From Pezizomycotina sp. ARF18 (lineage: Eukaryota > Ascomycota), in NCBI GenBank assembly GCA_002224055.1, contig AZLU01000003.1, positions 254,824 to 318,823 of the forward strand: a stretch of DNA of 64,000 nt. Reading direction: 5' to 3'. The number at the start of each line of letters is the position of its first letter. Position 1 is the first letter of the stretch. Below, one piece after another: positions 11,283-21,801 of the stretch. Under the pieces are notes generated by a model. The model saw only the letters and a program-made list of their open reading frames with translations. It did no database searches and had not been told where the DNA came from. Made by a program: the position numbers and the translations under genes.

Positions 11283-11779
11283 GGCAAATACTTATGAAAG
11301 GGCTTTCCTTAGTAGACTTCGAGTTGTTTTGGTTAACAAGCCACTCCGAAGGGGATACTAGACTGCTATCGAGTTCGTCAAAAAAAAATAATAATAATAA
11401 AATAATAATAAAATAAAACACAATCCTACTTGGTTACGAAAATGCTGTAGGGCAAAGAGTTGGGAAACGAGACGATATACTACGGTTTATTTTGATAACG
11501 GGTAGCGGGCGAATTGGCTTAGTATACAAGTGATGGAGATGTTACGGTCTTCAAATTGATTTTCGAGATTTTCTTTTTTCTTTGAGGCTTCGACCAAACC
11601 GTTTATCAAGCAGTCATGCAGTAATAACATTGGTAGAGAGACCAGAGAAATGCTCACCAACGCCACATTTACTGCTTGGATTTTGAAAGCTTTGGCCCAT
11701 CCAACCTGTAGGAGAATGGTAACTAGAATCCTAGATAACTTTTAAAACATCCCCTACGAATGTAATGGCGTTACTCTAA
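10621..11779. other. intergenic with long poly-T tract
   Basis: Contains a T run of about 28 (11255-11282) and an AAT/AATA-rich tract (11380-11416). Open frames of 88-106 codons across the poly-T are low-complexity artefacts. No gene supported. Confidence 0.45.
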
Positions 11780-12100
11780 CATTCTTCAACAAAAAGTATT
11801 TTTTTTGTCCAAGCCTTTCCTCCAGGCGCATCCAGATAGCATGGGGGTCATCGATATCACATGGTGAATTATACAATAGAAGATCGAAGGCGTGGTCGTC
11901 AATGGAGCAGAGATCAAGCAAAAGGCTCGAGCTATATCACTTTACTTGCATCAGGGCGGACTAGTCGTCCGACGAACTCCCATAAATTTTCGTATTTTAG
12001 CAAAGCTTTCATGCGGAGTGACCAGATTACGTAATTACAGCGGTCTTTGAGCGGCGGACCTGGATCGCTGGGACGGTTCGGCCGATCGACATTGTGACTA
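11780..12100 (-). mobile_element. gag-like fossil (Ty1/copia type), copy 5
   Basis: A minus-strand reading near 12060-11950 gives GPPLKDRCNYVIWSLRMKAL followed by an E-N-L-W-E-F-V segment, the diagnostic start of this module. The rest is heavily decayed (several interruptions). Gag module only; older-looking than copies 3 and 4. Confidence 0.6.
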
Positions 12101-13049
12101 TTCCGTAGAGATTCGGGCCTTAGGTGACTGAGATTTCGTCGTGGATATAAATCACTTAAAGCTTGAATTTACTCTGATTTCGTAAAGGTAAGCTAGCCGT
12201 TGAGAACAAAAGAGCGACGTAGGCACTATTTGGAGCATTTGAAGAACAGTCGCTGCGATTAAGACTTAAAGGCGGAAATTTTCTTTCCCGTTACAGGCGA
12301 ATATCAGTTTTATAGATGTTAAAGTGTTTGAGAAAAACGTCTTTGAGAAAAAAAAATGCTTGGTGAGGTTTTTTAAGAACCGGAGCTTTTCTTTCGGTTT
12401 CATCAATCTCATTTCAAGCAAAATAAACAAAGAAAATGAAATGAGGCATATCCAAGTTGTATCAGGCCACAAGAAAACAGAACACTGTATGGCAGATTTG
12501 CGAAGTAATATATTGTGGAATTCCGGAACCAGACGATGCCCCAGATCTTAACCCATTCTCATAGTATCACATATGGTATAGATTTTAGGCTTCTTCAGTC
12601 TTTTAATTCTCTAGTCTAACGGGGCTAAACCATTCATACTAACTGCATTATTAGCCAGGACGGCCCGGTTCGAAAGATTTTCTCTTGTATAATTCACAAA
12701 TCAATTAGACTCCTTATCATAATAGAGAATATTGTACGCTCTTCAATACTATTGCGTGTTGATAGCGGTTTCATTTCTTAGCCATTTCTTGGATCCGATG
12801 AGCCAAACTTGCATGAATTGTTGTTTGGGTGTTTGTTAAATTGAACGGTACGGAGCAATCTTGCAGTTACGTAGAGCAAGAGTATATAAGAAATTTCTCC
12901 ATTTGACACTATATTTGTTTGTCCATTATCCGCTATCTGGTACTCAATAAGATGTTTTAGTGGTGCAATGAAACCAATTTGTTAAGAATGCTGCCAGAAA
13001 TAACCGTGTTTTCCTTTCTTTGCGTTTGCTTTGTGTTGCCCCTAGTCCT
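12101..13049. other. intergenic, no supported gene
   Basis: AT-rich; frames of 68-75 codons without domain. Nothing recognised. Confidence 0.4.
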
Positions 13050-13500
13050 TCCTTAGGTAATAGGAAAAATGCAATTTCCTTCCTCTCGAATCAAAAGTTT
13101 CTTTTCCGTATCCTTCACCCTGACAATCCTACACTCCCTCCCAAGCGCGCAGTGCCCATGACCGTGCTCAAGCAGCTTCAACCCATGCGCCTGCTTGGTT
13201 ATACGCCTTCTCAATACGTTTCTAAAATTTCGTACGGATTCTTCAAATCGCAGGGAATCATATTGTGATCGGTATCGTAATCGAAACGGGAAGATCTGAT
13301 CATCGATAGAGCATAGGATATGACACGCGGCGCGAGGCGTCTTCAAGTCGACCTGCTTAGGAGCGAGGCGGTAGTCCAGTAGGTCACATCCCAGAGACCT
13401 TCTTCCTCCAGAATGACTTTCATACGCAGCGCCCAGGGTTTGTAGTTTTCGTTGCCCTTAAGTTTCGGGATCGCGAAGACTTTGACGGCATTTTTCCAGG
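13050..13500 (-). mobile_element. gag-like fossil (Ty1/copia type), copy 6
   Basis: Landmarks on the minus strand: N-E-N-Y-K-P-W-A-L-R-M-K (near 13440), an E-E-E-G-L-W segment, and CHILCSIDDQIF near 13310. Broken, with several interruptions. Gag module only, same strand as the rest of the set. Confidence 0.65.
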
Positions 13501-14057
13501 ATGTTTCTCGAGAGATATTAGCTGAGGATTCTCTGTGGATTCAGGTCAATAACAGCGTATTTCAAAACTTACGAAGCGGTTTGTAATCTCTCCGGCTTTG
13601 TGGTGTGGTTAAAGAAGACGATCAAGGTGTAGGGATAAGTTGATGGCACGGAGGAGCAGTTATAAAACGTAAGTACTCCTTGTATTTCGCACTATCAATT
13701 TCTAAGCGAGCTTTACCAAAGTAGATCGTAGAGTATATTGATGTTCATAGTTAAAAATTGGAGCTTTGTAGAAGCTTCTTATAAATCTACAGGGTCGTAG
13801 AATAAGCGACGGAAAATAATCGACTAGAAAGAAGAAGCTTAATGCGAAATGGTAGAAACGAACGACCACTTCTACCGGTTCACCTGGCCTTAGTATTTCT
13901 ATCGCTAAAGAACTGATCCTGGAGTTTCAAGAACGCTCTTACAACCAACACTATAACGATCCAAACCGCGACGTTAGACCGTAAAGAATCCGCCGTATAT
14001 TGTAAATATCCCCGCAGCGCATACGAAAATTTTTTTTCTCGTCCTTGTTATTTTTTT
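13501..14057. other. intergenic, no supported gene
   Basis: No recognisable coding or RNA feature. The 14030-14060 T-runs probably mark the 3' side of the following minus-strand gene. Confidence 0.4.
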
Positions 14058-14811
14058 TTAATTAATCAGTTCACGGTCGTTAGTACTCCCATTGGCAACT
14101 CCTGTATATCCGACTTCCCTCAGCCCGGGAAGATCAGGCGCTTCAGGAGCCGATCGCCGGCCCCGGCGCTGTTTGCTACGGATGCAAAACGCCGCAAAAA
14201 ACAGCAAAACGACGCCCGCCGCCACTCCGATACCAACTTTCGCCCCGATAGTCATCTCAGATTTATGATGTACCTCACGATGCGGGAAATCCGTGGCCTG
14301 GTACCGGATAGAAACGCCGTAAGCGTTCACGCCGCTGCCGTTGCTCCTGCTTATCGTTTTCTCCTCGATTTTGGTCGTTTTATCGCTGCTCGACGTCGCG
14401 TTGAACGTGGTACCGGTTGGAGGTAAGTGGTCGAAACCTTTCGTGCACATATCCGTTGAATACCACGGCGGTCCGGGATAGTTAGTTTGGCAAGAAAAGC
14501 CGGAAGGGCAGCAGGTTGCCCGGGTTTCTGTGAGCGGACTGATGGCGATGACTGAGGAGCAGGCCATCGTGTACCCCACCGGGCAAATCCCGGGGAAAAG
14601 TATTGAGCGGTGGACCCCCAGTCTGGAGGGAAACAGTCGCTGTGGGATGAAGGCCCTAGGTGGAAATATTCGAGGCACTGTAGGAGTTATTACTGTTTAT
14701 GACGGAAGTATCGATGAAATAATAGTCCGAGACGCAAGACGGCGAGGGGGTGAACGTAGTGATTAGTTCCGCATGGGACAAGTTCGCGGAACTGGTGGTC
14801 GTCATTGACAT
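14058..14811 (-). CDS. Mid2/SKG6-like single-pass membrane protein, frame-broken
   Basis: Likely a cell-surface single-pass protein of the type often annotated as Mid2-like or SKG6-TM; no specific function can be given. A plausible start is the ATG at 14811. A Ser/Thr-rich ectodomain opening follows, with TTFTPSPSC and a D-Y-Y motif, then the family's Cys block (GICPVGYTMACS, ATCCPSGFSCQ). The transmembrane helix IGVAAGVVLLFFAAFCI is preceded by GAKVG and followed by a basic R-S-K-Q-R-R-G-R-R stop-transfer stretch, ending N-D-R-E-L-I-N. An acceptor-like TTGCAG lies just upstream of the ATG, so a 5' intron is likely. The N-terminal ~60 codons are split by frame changes; one falls at a C3 run (14589-14591 on plus) and is explained by a single missing base. 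A clear paralog lies at 19294-20116. Confidence 0.7.
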
Positions 14812-16001
14812 CGTTGACGCCGGCACTTGCGAGACCTACTTTCCTGCAAGAATAAATATTTGGGTAACCATGTGCTGATCTTCCTATGGAATCTAATGAT
14901 GAAAATCAAGATTCATCGAGTCATTATTTGACTTAGAAAACAACTAAGGCGATCATGAGTGGTAATGCTTCTAAAAACAAGTGCGAGTGCCATTCATATA
15001 AGCAGTCCCCTCGCCACCGGTTTGTGGACGTGGACATTGTCCTACATCGGAGATTTACCACGCTTGACAGCACAAAATCGGTAGTTCAAGCGTTTCGTGG
15101 AACGTAGAATCGATACTGCCTTCTTGAGAGCAGTGACAGCCTAAACTTTAACCCGTTTTTGATCAATGGATGCGTACTAGCTTGGGTCTTTCCTCGTGCA
15201 TGTGCTGGATACGCGAAAATGCAGGCCAAGAATATTCTATTTTCTCAGGTTGGCGCAGCTGCGCGATTTTGTTTCCAACATTTTGATATATAGCTCACGA
15301 TCACGGCCGAAGGATTAACTCCCGAGCAGCTGAACGAGAGAATAAATTTTCTCGTTAAATAAGATTAGTTACAATTTAGCCATATCTTAATGGGCGACAC
15401 TTAAGCCTGGGAAATATACTAAATAGTTCATCTGCATCTGAATCTACGCGGTTTTAACTTTTTATAATGTAGTTGAACATAGAAGCGATATGTCATCTGC
15501 GTTAGTTTTGCATGCGAACAAACGATATATATCATGATTCTATCTATAGTAGCTCTACAGAATGACCCAACAATGAATTATTTATAACTCAGCCAGTCCT
15601 AAGCCGACCGATATGAGATCAAAAATATAGCGCACCGATATGAAAATCAATATAAGTATTTAGTTTCATCTCCATGGGTTATAGAACGGGCTGAATTACT
15701 GATTTATAAATGCATCATTGAGGGAATCTTCTTTAATGGTCAATGGGTGACTAGCCAAGAGTGCTGTGATTGCACGCAGAACCAAAACTTAGTGTAGTGT
15801 CTAGAAAATTCTTTGGTAAAGAAATTGCGCAACCTGAACATGTATCGAAATATCGAGATGCTAGCGGCCAGAACGCAGTTGAGTCAGCAGAGATGCTCAT
15901 ATACTCACTTTTCAATATGAATGTTACAATTAGTTATCCCTCTTTAAATCTCCTTCAGCCTTATCTTTCCTTCCACGGCATCAAAATCAACAGATGACTT
16001 C
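14812..16001. other. intergenic, no supported gene
   Basis: The presumed promoter and 5' leader of the Mid2-like gene are at the left end; the rest is AT-rich. The 75-codon plus-strand frame at 15770-15997 shows no motif. Confidence 0.4.
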
Positions 16002-16300
16002 TCAACTCCAAAGAGCTCCATCTCGATCTCTCCCAATTGCCTCAAAAAACCCTACGTTCGGCGCAACGCTTTCCCTGCCATTGACTAGCATCTCTAGGGC
16101 TGTTCTAAGGTTCACACTCCTTCCATCTTCATCAGGTAGCTGCAATAACGGTCGGCGATCGTGATATCGCAGCAGAGCAGTGAACGAGCACTCTTCCTCC
16201 CTTGGTTTTTAACTTCGTTGATGATTGACATGCCTTCTCTACTACGGCCGATATATCTGCATCTTCGTCATCTAAAAGGGCTAGACGATGTATACAACCC
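16002..16300 (-). pseudogene. dual-specificity protein phosphatase fragment
   Basis: The remnant matches the catalytic half of a dual-specificity phosphatase, which removes phosphate from Tyr and Ser/Thr using a Cys-Arg P-loop. Minus-strand reading from about 16290 gives LALLDDEDADIS (the general-acid Asp region), then GGRVLVHCSAAISRSPTVIA. This is the HCxxGxxR signature with its catalytic Cys and Arg present but the usual Gly of the loop read as Ala. The following YLMK helix and an ALEML...PNVGFF segment (family form: P-N-x-G-F) lie in the other two frames. The first shift falls at a single C (16139 on plus, G there) where the family codon needs two. The N-terminal half of the domain is missing upstream of 16300, where a stop occurs. 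Confidence 0.7.
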
Positions 16301-16602
16301 CTTCAACCTCTGGCGATGCTGATTGCCAATTGAGAGAACGTGCGTTATTCCTGATGAGCTTAGGTATGAGAGATTGGATGCTGCGGATACAGGCCCTAGG
16401 TAGAGAAGTCCTTGATTATACAGCAGCAAGCCGCGCTGAAGACTTGTTGTGATACCTTTTGCTTAGACTTCCTGACCATGGTTTTGAATATAAAATCTCT
16501 TCAGACCATGTCTCTGATCTTGACCGTGAGATCTCCAAGAGCTTGGCAAGTGTAAATAGGAAAGTTAGACGAAGCCAATTGAGTCACCGCTTGTTATCGT
16601 GA
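16288..16602 (+). pseudogene. unrecognised 105-codon frame with one internal stop
   Basis: A plus-strand frame starts at an ATG (16288) and runs 54 codons to a TGA (16450-16452), then continues in the same frame for 50 more codons to a stop at 16600-16602. The reading is well-mixed, protein-like sequence (MSLGMRDWMLRIQALGREV before the stop; HVSDLDREISKSLASVNRK after). It overlaps only the start of the phosphatase fragment. A Trp-to-stop change or simple chance are both possible. No domain was recognised. Confidence 0.25.
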
Positions 16603-16915
16603 TAAGGCTTGAGTCTGGGAGGACTGGATGATTCATAGGCGGAATTGCCGACCTCCGTATTGGCACGCTAATCCCAAACGGGCTGTTAGGGCGCGCATTG
16701 GATCTCGATCTGGCTGGAATGAAATCTTTCACCCTTTCTGGAACTCCCTTGAAAAAGTTTAATTTGGACTGACTTGGATATATATCCTGCGAAAATTCCT
16801 TTCGAATTCCTTCCAAAAAGTCGTCATCGTCAAAATATACATATATTCATACGATTATTTTGTAAAAATAACTACCATAACTCAATCAAATCCTACCAAT
16901 TGAACTGCTATCCAG
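16603..16915. other. spacer upstream of the exporter gene
   Basis: An 83-codon minus-strand frame here (16565-16816) has no recognisable domain. Probably the promoter region of the plus-strand exporter gene. Confidence 0.35.
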
Positions 16916-18649
16916 ATGGATCACGAACGTCCTCTAACACCTGGAGATACTCCGGCCTTCACGACAAAGCGAAGTCGATCGCAATGGCTGGCGGTGACGC
17001 TCGCGCCAGCCACGAGCTAGCGCGCGAAGCTGACGCCGGCGCAGGGGCCGACTAGCTCCAACTCCCTTAAGAAAGCCGACACGAACGAGTACCCACGGGT
17101 ATCAAGCTCGTCTTCATCGTCGTCGCATTGGTCATGAGCATATTTCTGTCGTGCCTCGACATGACCATCGTCGCCACCGCGATCCCCAGAATAACAGACC
17201 AGTTCCATTCCCTGAACGACGTGGGCTGTACGGTTCCGCTTTCTTCATGACCCTCGGCGGGTTCCAATCGCCCTGGGGCAAAGCCTACAAGTACTTCCCC
17301 TCAAGTCGGCGTTCCTCCTCGCGATCTTTATTTCGAAGTCGGCAGTTTGATCTGCGCGTCGCGCCGTCCTCTGCTGTTCTGATCGTTGGCCGTCGTTACT
17401 GGTATTGGCGCATCGGGTATTTCGACGGGAGCGTACACTATCATCGCGTTTGTGGCTGAACCCTCTCGTCGACCGATGTTTACTGGATGTATCGGTGTAT
17501 CTTACGGCGTTGCGTCGGTCCTGGACCTCTGATCGGCGGCGTCTTCGCGGATAAAGTCTCGTGGAGGTGGTGTTTTTACATAAATCTACCGGTTGGAGGG
17601 GTCGCTACCGCTATTATATTCCTATTTTTCCACACTCCCCGGGAGCGAAGCCTGTTGTAACTACCTGGAGGAGAAATTAATACAGATGGACCCCGTGGGA
17701 ACGATCCTTGTTATGGTGCTATAGTATCCTTCATGCTCGCGCTCCAACGCGGCGGGCAAACAGAACCGTGGTCTTCAGGTACGGTCATCGGCACGCTTGT
17801 TACATGCGCTGTCGCAACAATAATCTTCTGCATCTGGGAGTACTTCCAGGGGAGCGCGCCATGCTCGTGCCCCGCGTATTCAAGCGACGAAGCGTGTGGG
17901 TTAGCGGTTGGTACGCGTTCTTCTTCGGCGGTTCTTACTTCCTAGTCATGTACTATCTTCCAATCTATTTCCAATCCGTCGACGGCTCCTCACCCACCGC
18001 ATCTGGAGTCAGGAACCTTCCGCTGATCTTCGCGATGACGTTCGGTATGATCGGTTCCGGCATCATCATCGCCAATACCGGTCACCCGTAGAGTTACAAA
18101 TTGGAGGAACCGCCATCGCGATGATTGCCGCTGGTTTATTGTACTCTCTCAACGTCGGTACGTCTTCTGCAAGTGGATTGGATATCAGATCCTCGGCGGT
18201 GTAGGATGGGCCTCGCGTTCCAGGTTCCAGTAATCGTCAGTCAGGCTGGTGCTAAGCCCGAAGACATGTCCGTGGTCACGGCGATAGTACAGTTCCTGCA
18301 GTGCATCGGTGGCACTGCGTTCCTGTCAGCAGGGCAGTCGGCGTTCGTAAATAGGATGGTGGCTGAACTGCCGAAGACAGCACCTGGTGTGGACCCGGCG
18401 GAGGTAGTGAAGACTGGCGCTACGCTGATCCGGACGGCGTTCCGAAAGGAATTCGTCGCGGGGATAGTGGAGGCGTACATGAGGGGAGTAAAAGTGGCAT
18501 TCGCGCTCGCGCTCGCGGCTGCAGGCGCTGCCCTTATACTCTCGCTAGTACAACTATTACCATCACCTAAAAGCAGTCCTTCGGGAGACGAGAAGACAAG
18601 TGCAGACACTGGGGAGGAAAGAAAAGTCGAAGCGGATGAGAAAGTCTAG
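16916..18649 (+). pseudogene. DHA2-type major facilitator drug exporter, multiply frame-broken
   Basis: A 14-helix proton antiporter of the major facilitator superfamily (DHA2, the family of fungal toxin and drug exporters), acting in the plasma membrane. The ATG at 16916 opens MDHERPLTPGDTPAF. Helix 1 carries IFLSCLDMTIVATAIPRIT, the DHA family motif D1 region. Helix 2 follows as G-S-A-F-F-M-T with FQSPWGKAYKYF. A TGIGASGISTGAY segment, the [13 protein letters not shown] motif typical of DHA2 (near 17570) and helices from 17720 on (SGWYAFFFGGSYFLVMYYLP) come next, and the last helices lie in the 18125-18649 frame, ending with a charged tail. Order and total length (~1.7 kb) match the family. 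At least six frame changes occur, several at runs one base short (17228, 17297-17300, 17331-17333, 17523-17524), so the gene may be intact in the organism. Confidence 0.8.
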
Positions 18650-19293
18650 ATATAGTACTCTCGTCTGGCCGTCTTTTCAGCGATTTTTTCCCGTCTTTTT
18701 AGCGTTTGCTTTTTTTTTTTTTTTTTTTCTTTTTCTTTTTAAGTTCATGAGCGATTTCAATTTTCCCTTGCGACATTTTGTTGCAAAGCATGATGCCCAT
18801 GTGGTGGTACATGTTTCCTAATGATGTAAATGTGATGGTGTATTAACTGCGGATACAGCACCATGTAGATAGATAGATACATTTAGCTATAGTAAATAAT
18901 GTTAACATGGCCCCGCCATTTAATAGCTAAGTTCGCAAGGCTATTTAAGTAGTCCTTCTATTTGAAAAGAACGGAGACAAAAAAGTATCCAGTGAGCAAT
19001 ACGATGAACGCTCCCCATTCGTATATCCGCGACGTGATTTGGAATATTTTAAAAATATGGCGTTTAGATACTAGTATACATTCCGCCTGTAATTTCTAAC
19101 GAAATTTAATAAATGCACGAGCAGCAAGCCAAACTACGATCAACAAGGGGGGTCTGATATATATGAACATTATAGTATAGTGAAACTAGGAAGACAAGAA
19201 TAGAAACAAAATAGACGCTGGTTCAACTACAAATCGCTCAAAAAACTCCCAGATCCCCTTTCCCCCTTATACTACACATTTTACATTTCTGAA
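18650..19293. other. intergenic between convergent genes
   Basis: Lies between the 3' ends of the exporter (plus) and the second Mid2-like gene (minus). It holds a T-rich tract (18711-18739) that could serve as a 3' end region, and a short TAGA repeat near 18866. No gene. Confidence 0.45.
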
Positions 19294-20116
19294 CTATTTA
19301 GCAGGCATCTCATGAATCATCGATACTTCCCTCCTGATCTCGCGAACACCAGAAGCACCGACAGATCCCATGAGCTCAGAGTTCGGATATGCCGGCGGCG
19401 GTTCTGCGCAGGCCACCTATCGCGTTTTCTCGATCGAATGATAAATATCGCAAACACCAGCGCTAATGTGATAAGTAACACAAGCGCCACAGCTACACCA
19501 ATGCCAACTTTCGCCCCGTCGATAAACATGTTCTACAGTGTCCGGCTTAGACAAAACAACGACAGACGTATTCTCACCACGCCCGTCACCGGTACCGTCG
19601 ATGCCGCAAAATCCGTCGCCTGAAACCGAATCAACACCCCGAAAGCATTAACTCCGGCACCCCGCTTATAGTACTCGTAGAAATGAATACCTTCCCTATG
19701 CTATTCGTTGCCGTAATATTAATGACATTGTAAGGGCTCGTAAACTGCGCGTCGTTTCTCGTGCATGCGAAGGACGAGTACCAAGGCAATACATCTGTGC
19801 CTTGGGATTGGCAGGTGTAGCCGGACGGACAACATGTCGCTGCTGTCTCGGTCAGCGGCTCGATGACGTTCGATGTTAAACAGGCTACCGTGTAGCCGGA
19901 AGGACATATTCCTGGAGAGAAGTACTGAGACTTTGAGTCGTAACCGGTGGCAGGCAATCGCTTGTTTGAGGGGGCCCAGGCGTAGGTAACCGTTGCCATC
20001 TATGTTGGAGAACGTTACGGTATAATAGTCTGCAAAGCAGGAAGGGGAGGGGATGAACGTCGTTGTCAGAGGTGTGGGGTGAAAGCGACGGCCGGCGGCG
20101 AAATGGTTGAAGTCAT
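19294..20116 (-). CDS. Mid2/SKG6-like single-pass membrane protein, paralog, frame-broken
   Basis: Paralog of the gene at 14058-14811. The likely start is the ATG at 20116. The ectodomain has TTTFIPSPSCFADYYTVTF (compare TTFTPSPSC...DYYF in the paralog), then SQYFSPGICPSGYTVAC and ATCCPSGYTCQ, all family Cys landmarks. The membrane helix is IGVAVALVLLITLALVFAIF after GAKVG, followed by R-S-R-K-R-D-R. The tail is best read through E-L-M-G-S-V-G-A-S-G to a stop at 19294. Frame changes split it into at least four pieces. One falls at a G4 run (20076-20079) and is explained by one missing base; another near 19995 is not. The exporter gene lies between the two paralogs on the opposite strand. Confidence 0.65.
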
Positions 20117-21035
20117 GATTTTATCATAATCCTCGGACGTCGCTGGGATGGACGAATATCTTGCCCTACTACTTTGAGGATTGGATTCGAGGATGATATA
20201 GTGCTGGTTTCTATGGTTGTACTTTCGGATACGTGAGGCTACCTGGAGACACTCATAACAGAAAAGTCGTGACTAATAGATAATAACGATACAAATTACA
20301 GAATATGCGAACTTTCACTCCCCAGAGAGGCCTATAAAAAGTATTTATACGCAAATCTAAACCCCCGCTATACATGAGGACCGTGGGTACGATACACAAG
20401 CATTCCTACAAGTAGAAGTTCTTAAATTAGAATAATATACAGGTTTAATTAATTTACAACGTGGAGAATCAACACCGCGGCGTCAAGGAAACCACGGGTA
20501 ATGAAAGGAACAACTTCAAACAAGGCTGAGGAGAAAAGTAGTGTTAGGGCCCCGGTGGCACCCTTTACAGCGTATAATTTACTCGACGTGCGTCAAGTGA
20601 TACAAAGCGGTCACTGTCCGATCCCCCAGGCGATTGTGGCTGCAGAAATTGTCGCGTGAAACGAGCAGAATTGCTTGCTATTGGACGGTTTGTGTGCCGC
20701 CGCAGCTAACGGCGCCTAAAAGTCTCGGTTGGTGCACGCCAAACGAATCCGACAATTCGCAACTTATAAACACCATTTCCCTAATTCCAACGATCTTCAA
20801 AACTCTTAACGCATTAGGCATCTACAAAATTTATCCTGCTGTATTGAATTCTCAAATAATATTCGCTGTGCCCGATTTTCTTTCCTTACATATACAAGGA
20901 AAGAAAAAGGAGGGTTACGGGGTAAATTTGAAAGAAAATGCCAAGACTTGAGCGCTACCGAGCGTACAACGCTAGTAACGTTCGACATTTTTGCAAATTC
21001 TTGGCATTATTGAGCTACGCCCGCTAACAATGAAC
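20117..21035. other. intergenic, no supported gene
   Basis: A GC-richer patch (20570-20720) stands out from the AT-rich flanks. A short reading there has four Cys but no continuation. The 105-codon plus-strand frame (20634-20951) is unrecognised. Confidence 0.35.
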
Positions 21036-21185
21036 GGGGTGGGAGGGGTGGGGTTCAGGGCCCCCCCCCCAGCCTACGGCCTACGGCGCGAAGTGCCGTA
21101 GGCAATATAATAAACAGCTAGTAGCTAGGCCGTCAGTAGACAGCTAATGGCTAGACAGGTAGTAGCTAGGCCTTTAGTACTGTAT
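21036..21185. repeat. G-run block, C-run, hairpin and short direct repeats
   Basis: Four consecutive G runs (21036-21053, GGGGTGGGAGGGGTGGGG) could fold as a G-quadruplex. They are followed by a C run (21061-21070) and a perfect 9-bp stem hairpin GCCTACGGC / GCCGTAGGC (21079-21087 and 21095-21103, 7-base loop). Next come short direct repeats built on TAGTAGCTAGGCC (near 21119 and 21165) and AGACAG units to about 21180. The block is sharply different in composition from its flanks. It looks like the structured end of an uncharacterised repeat or a replication- or transcription-related site; I cannot assign a family. Confidence 0.5.
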
Positions 21186-21801
21186 AGAAAATCGGGCAGC
21201 GGAGCCGCAGGCGAGCTTCTATTTCTATAAATTAATCATCGACGATCGCGAAGGGCTTCTTCGCAAAAAAAAAAAAGGTTGGGAAAGAGGAGGTTTACAG
21301 GTCGCGTGCATAGCTCGTGCTGTGTAAGTAGCGTATAGCAATGTTACTTATATCTCTGTTAAATTAGTAGACTTATAATAGGTCCGCTTTGAACAGTCTT
21401 AAAGCTTGACTCCGTCTCATCTATATATATGTGGGTGGTTACAGGCTTATCAACATCGAGGTTAATATTGCCTTGGACGAAGGCTTGTGGTACAGTGAGT
21501 TATGTAAAGTTTGACTATATCACAAGTCCGCGATCTTTCCGGCATACTCAAGTATCTAGGCACAGTCATCAAGGGTAATGTGCAGCGCATGCAATGACCC
21601 ATCACTCAAAGGGGCCTTTTTTCTTTTTCTTTTTCTTTTTTCCAATATATCAAGTCCTAGTACATTTTGTTACTCTGTGTCACATATCCTGCACTTGAGC
21701 TCGCGTTGACTAATGAAATTTCATTCTAAAGGCCAATTTGTATCTTCAGGACAAAATAATCTAATTATAAATTATAAATCTTTTACTAAAATGAAAAGCT
21801 C
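21186..21801. other. intergenic, no supported gene
   Basis: Contains an A-run (21266-21277) and a CT-rich tract (21617-21640). No gene recognised. Confidence 0.4.

Noticed and set aside
11150-11421. Overlapping frames of 88 and 106 codons
   Set aside because: Most of their length is translation of a poly-T and an AAT tract.
20634-20700. Four-cysteine reading (C-G-C-R-N-C) suggestive of a zinc cluster
   Set aside because: Spacing does not fit Zn2Cys6 and the frame stops within about 15 residues.
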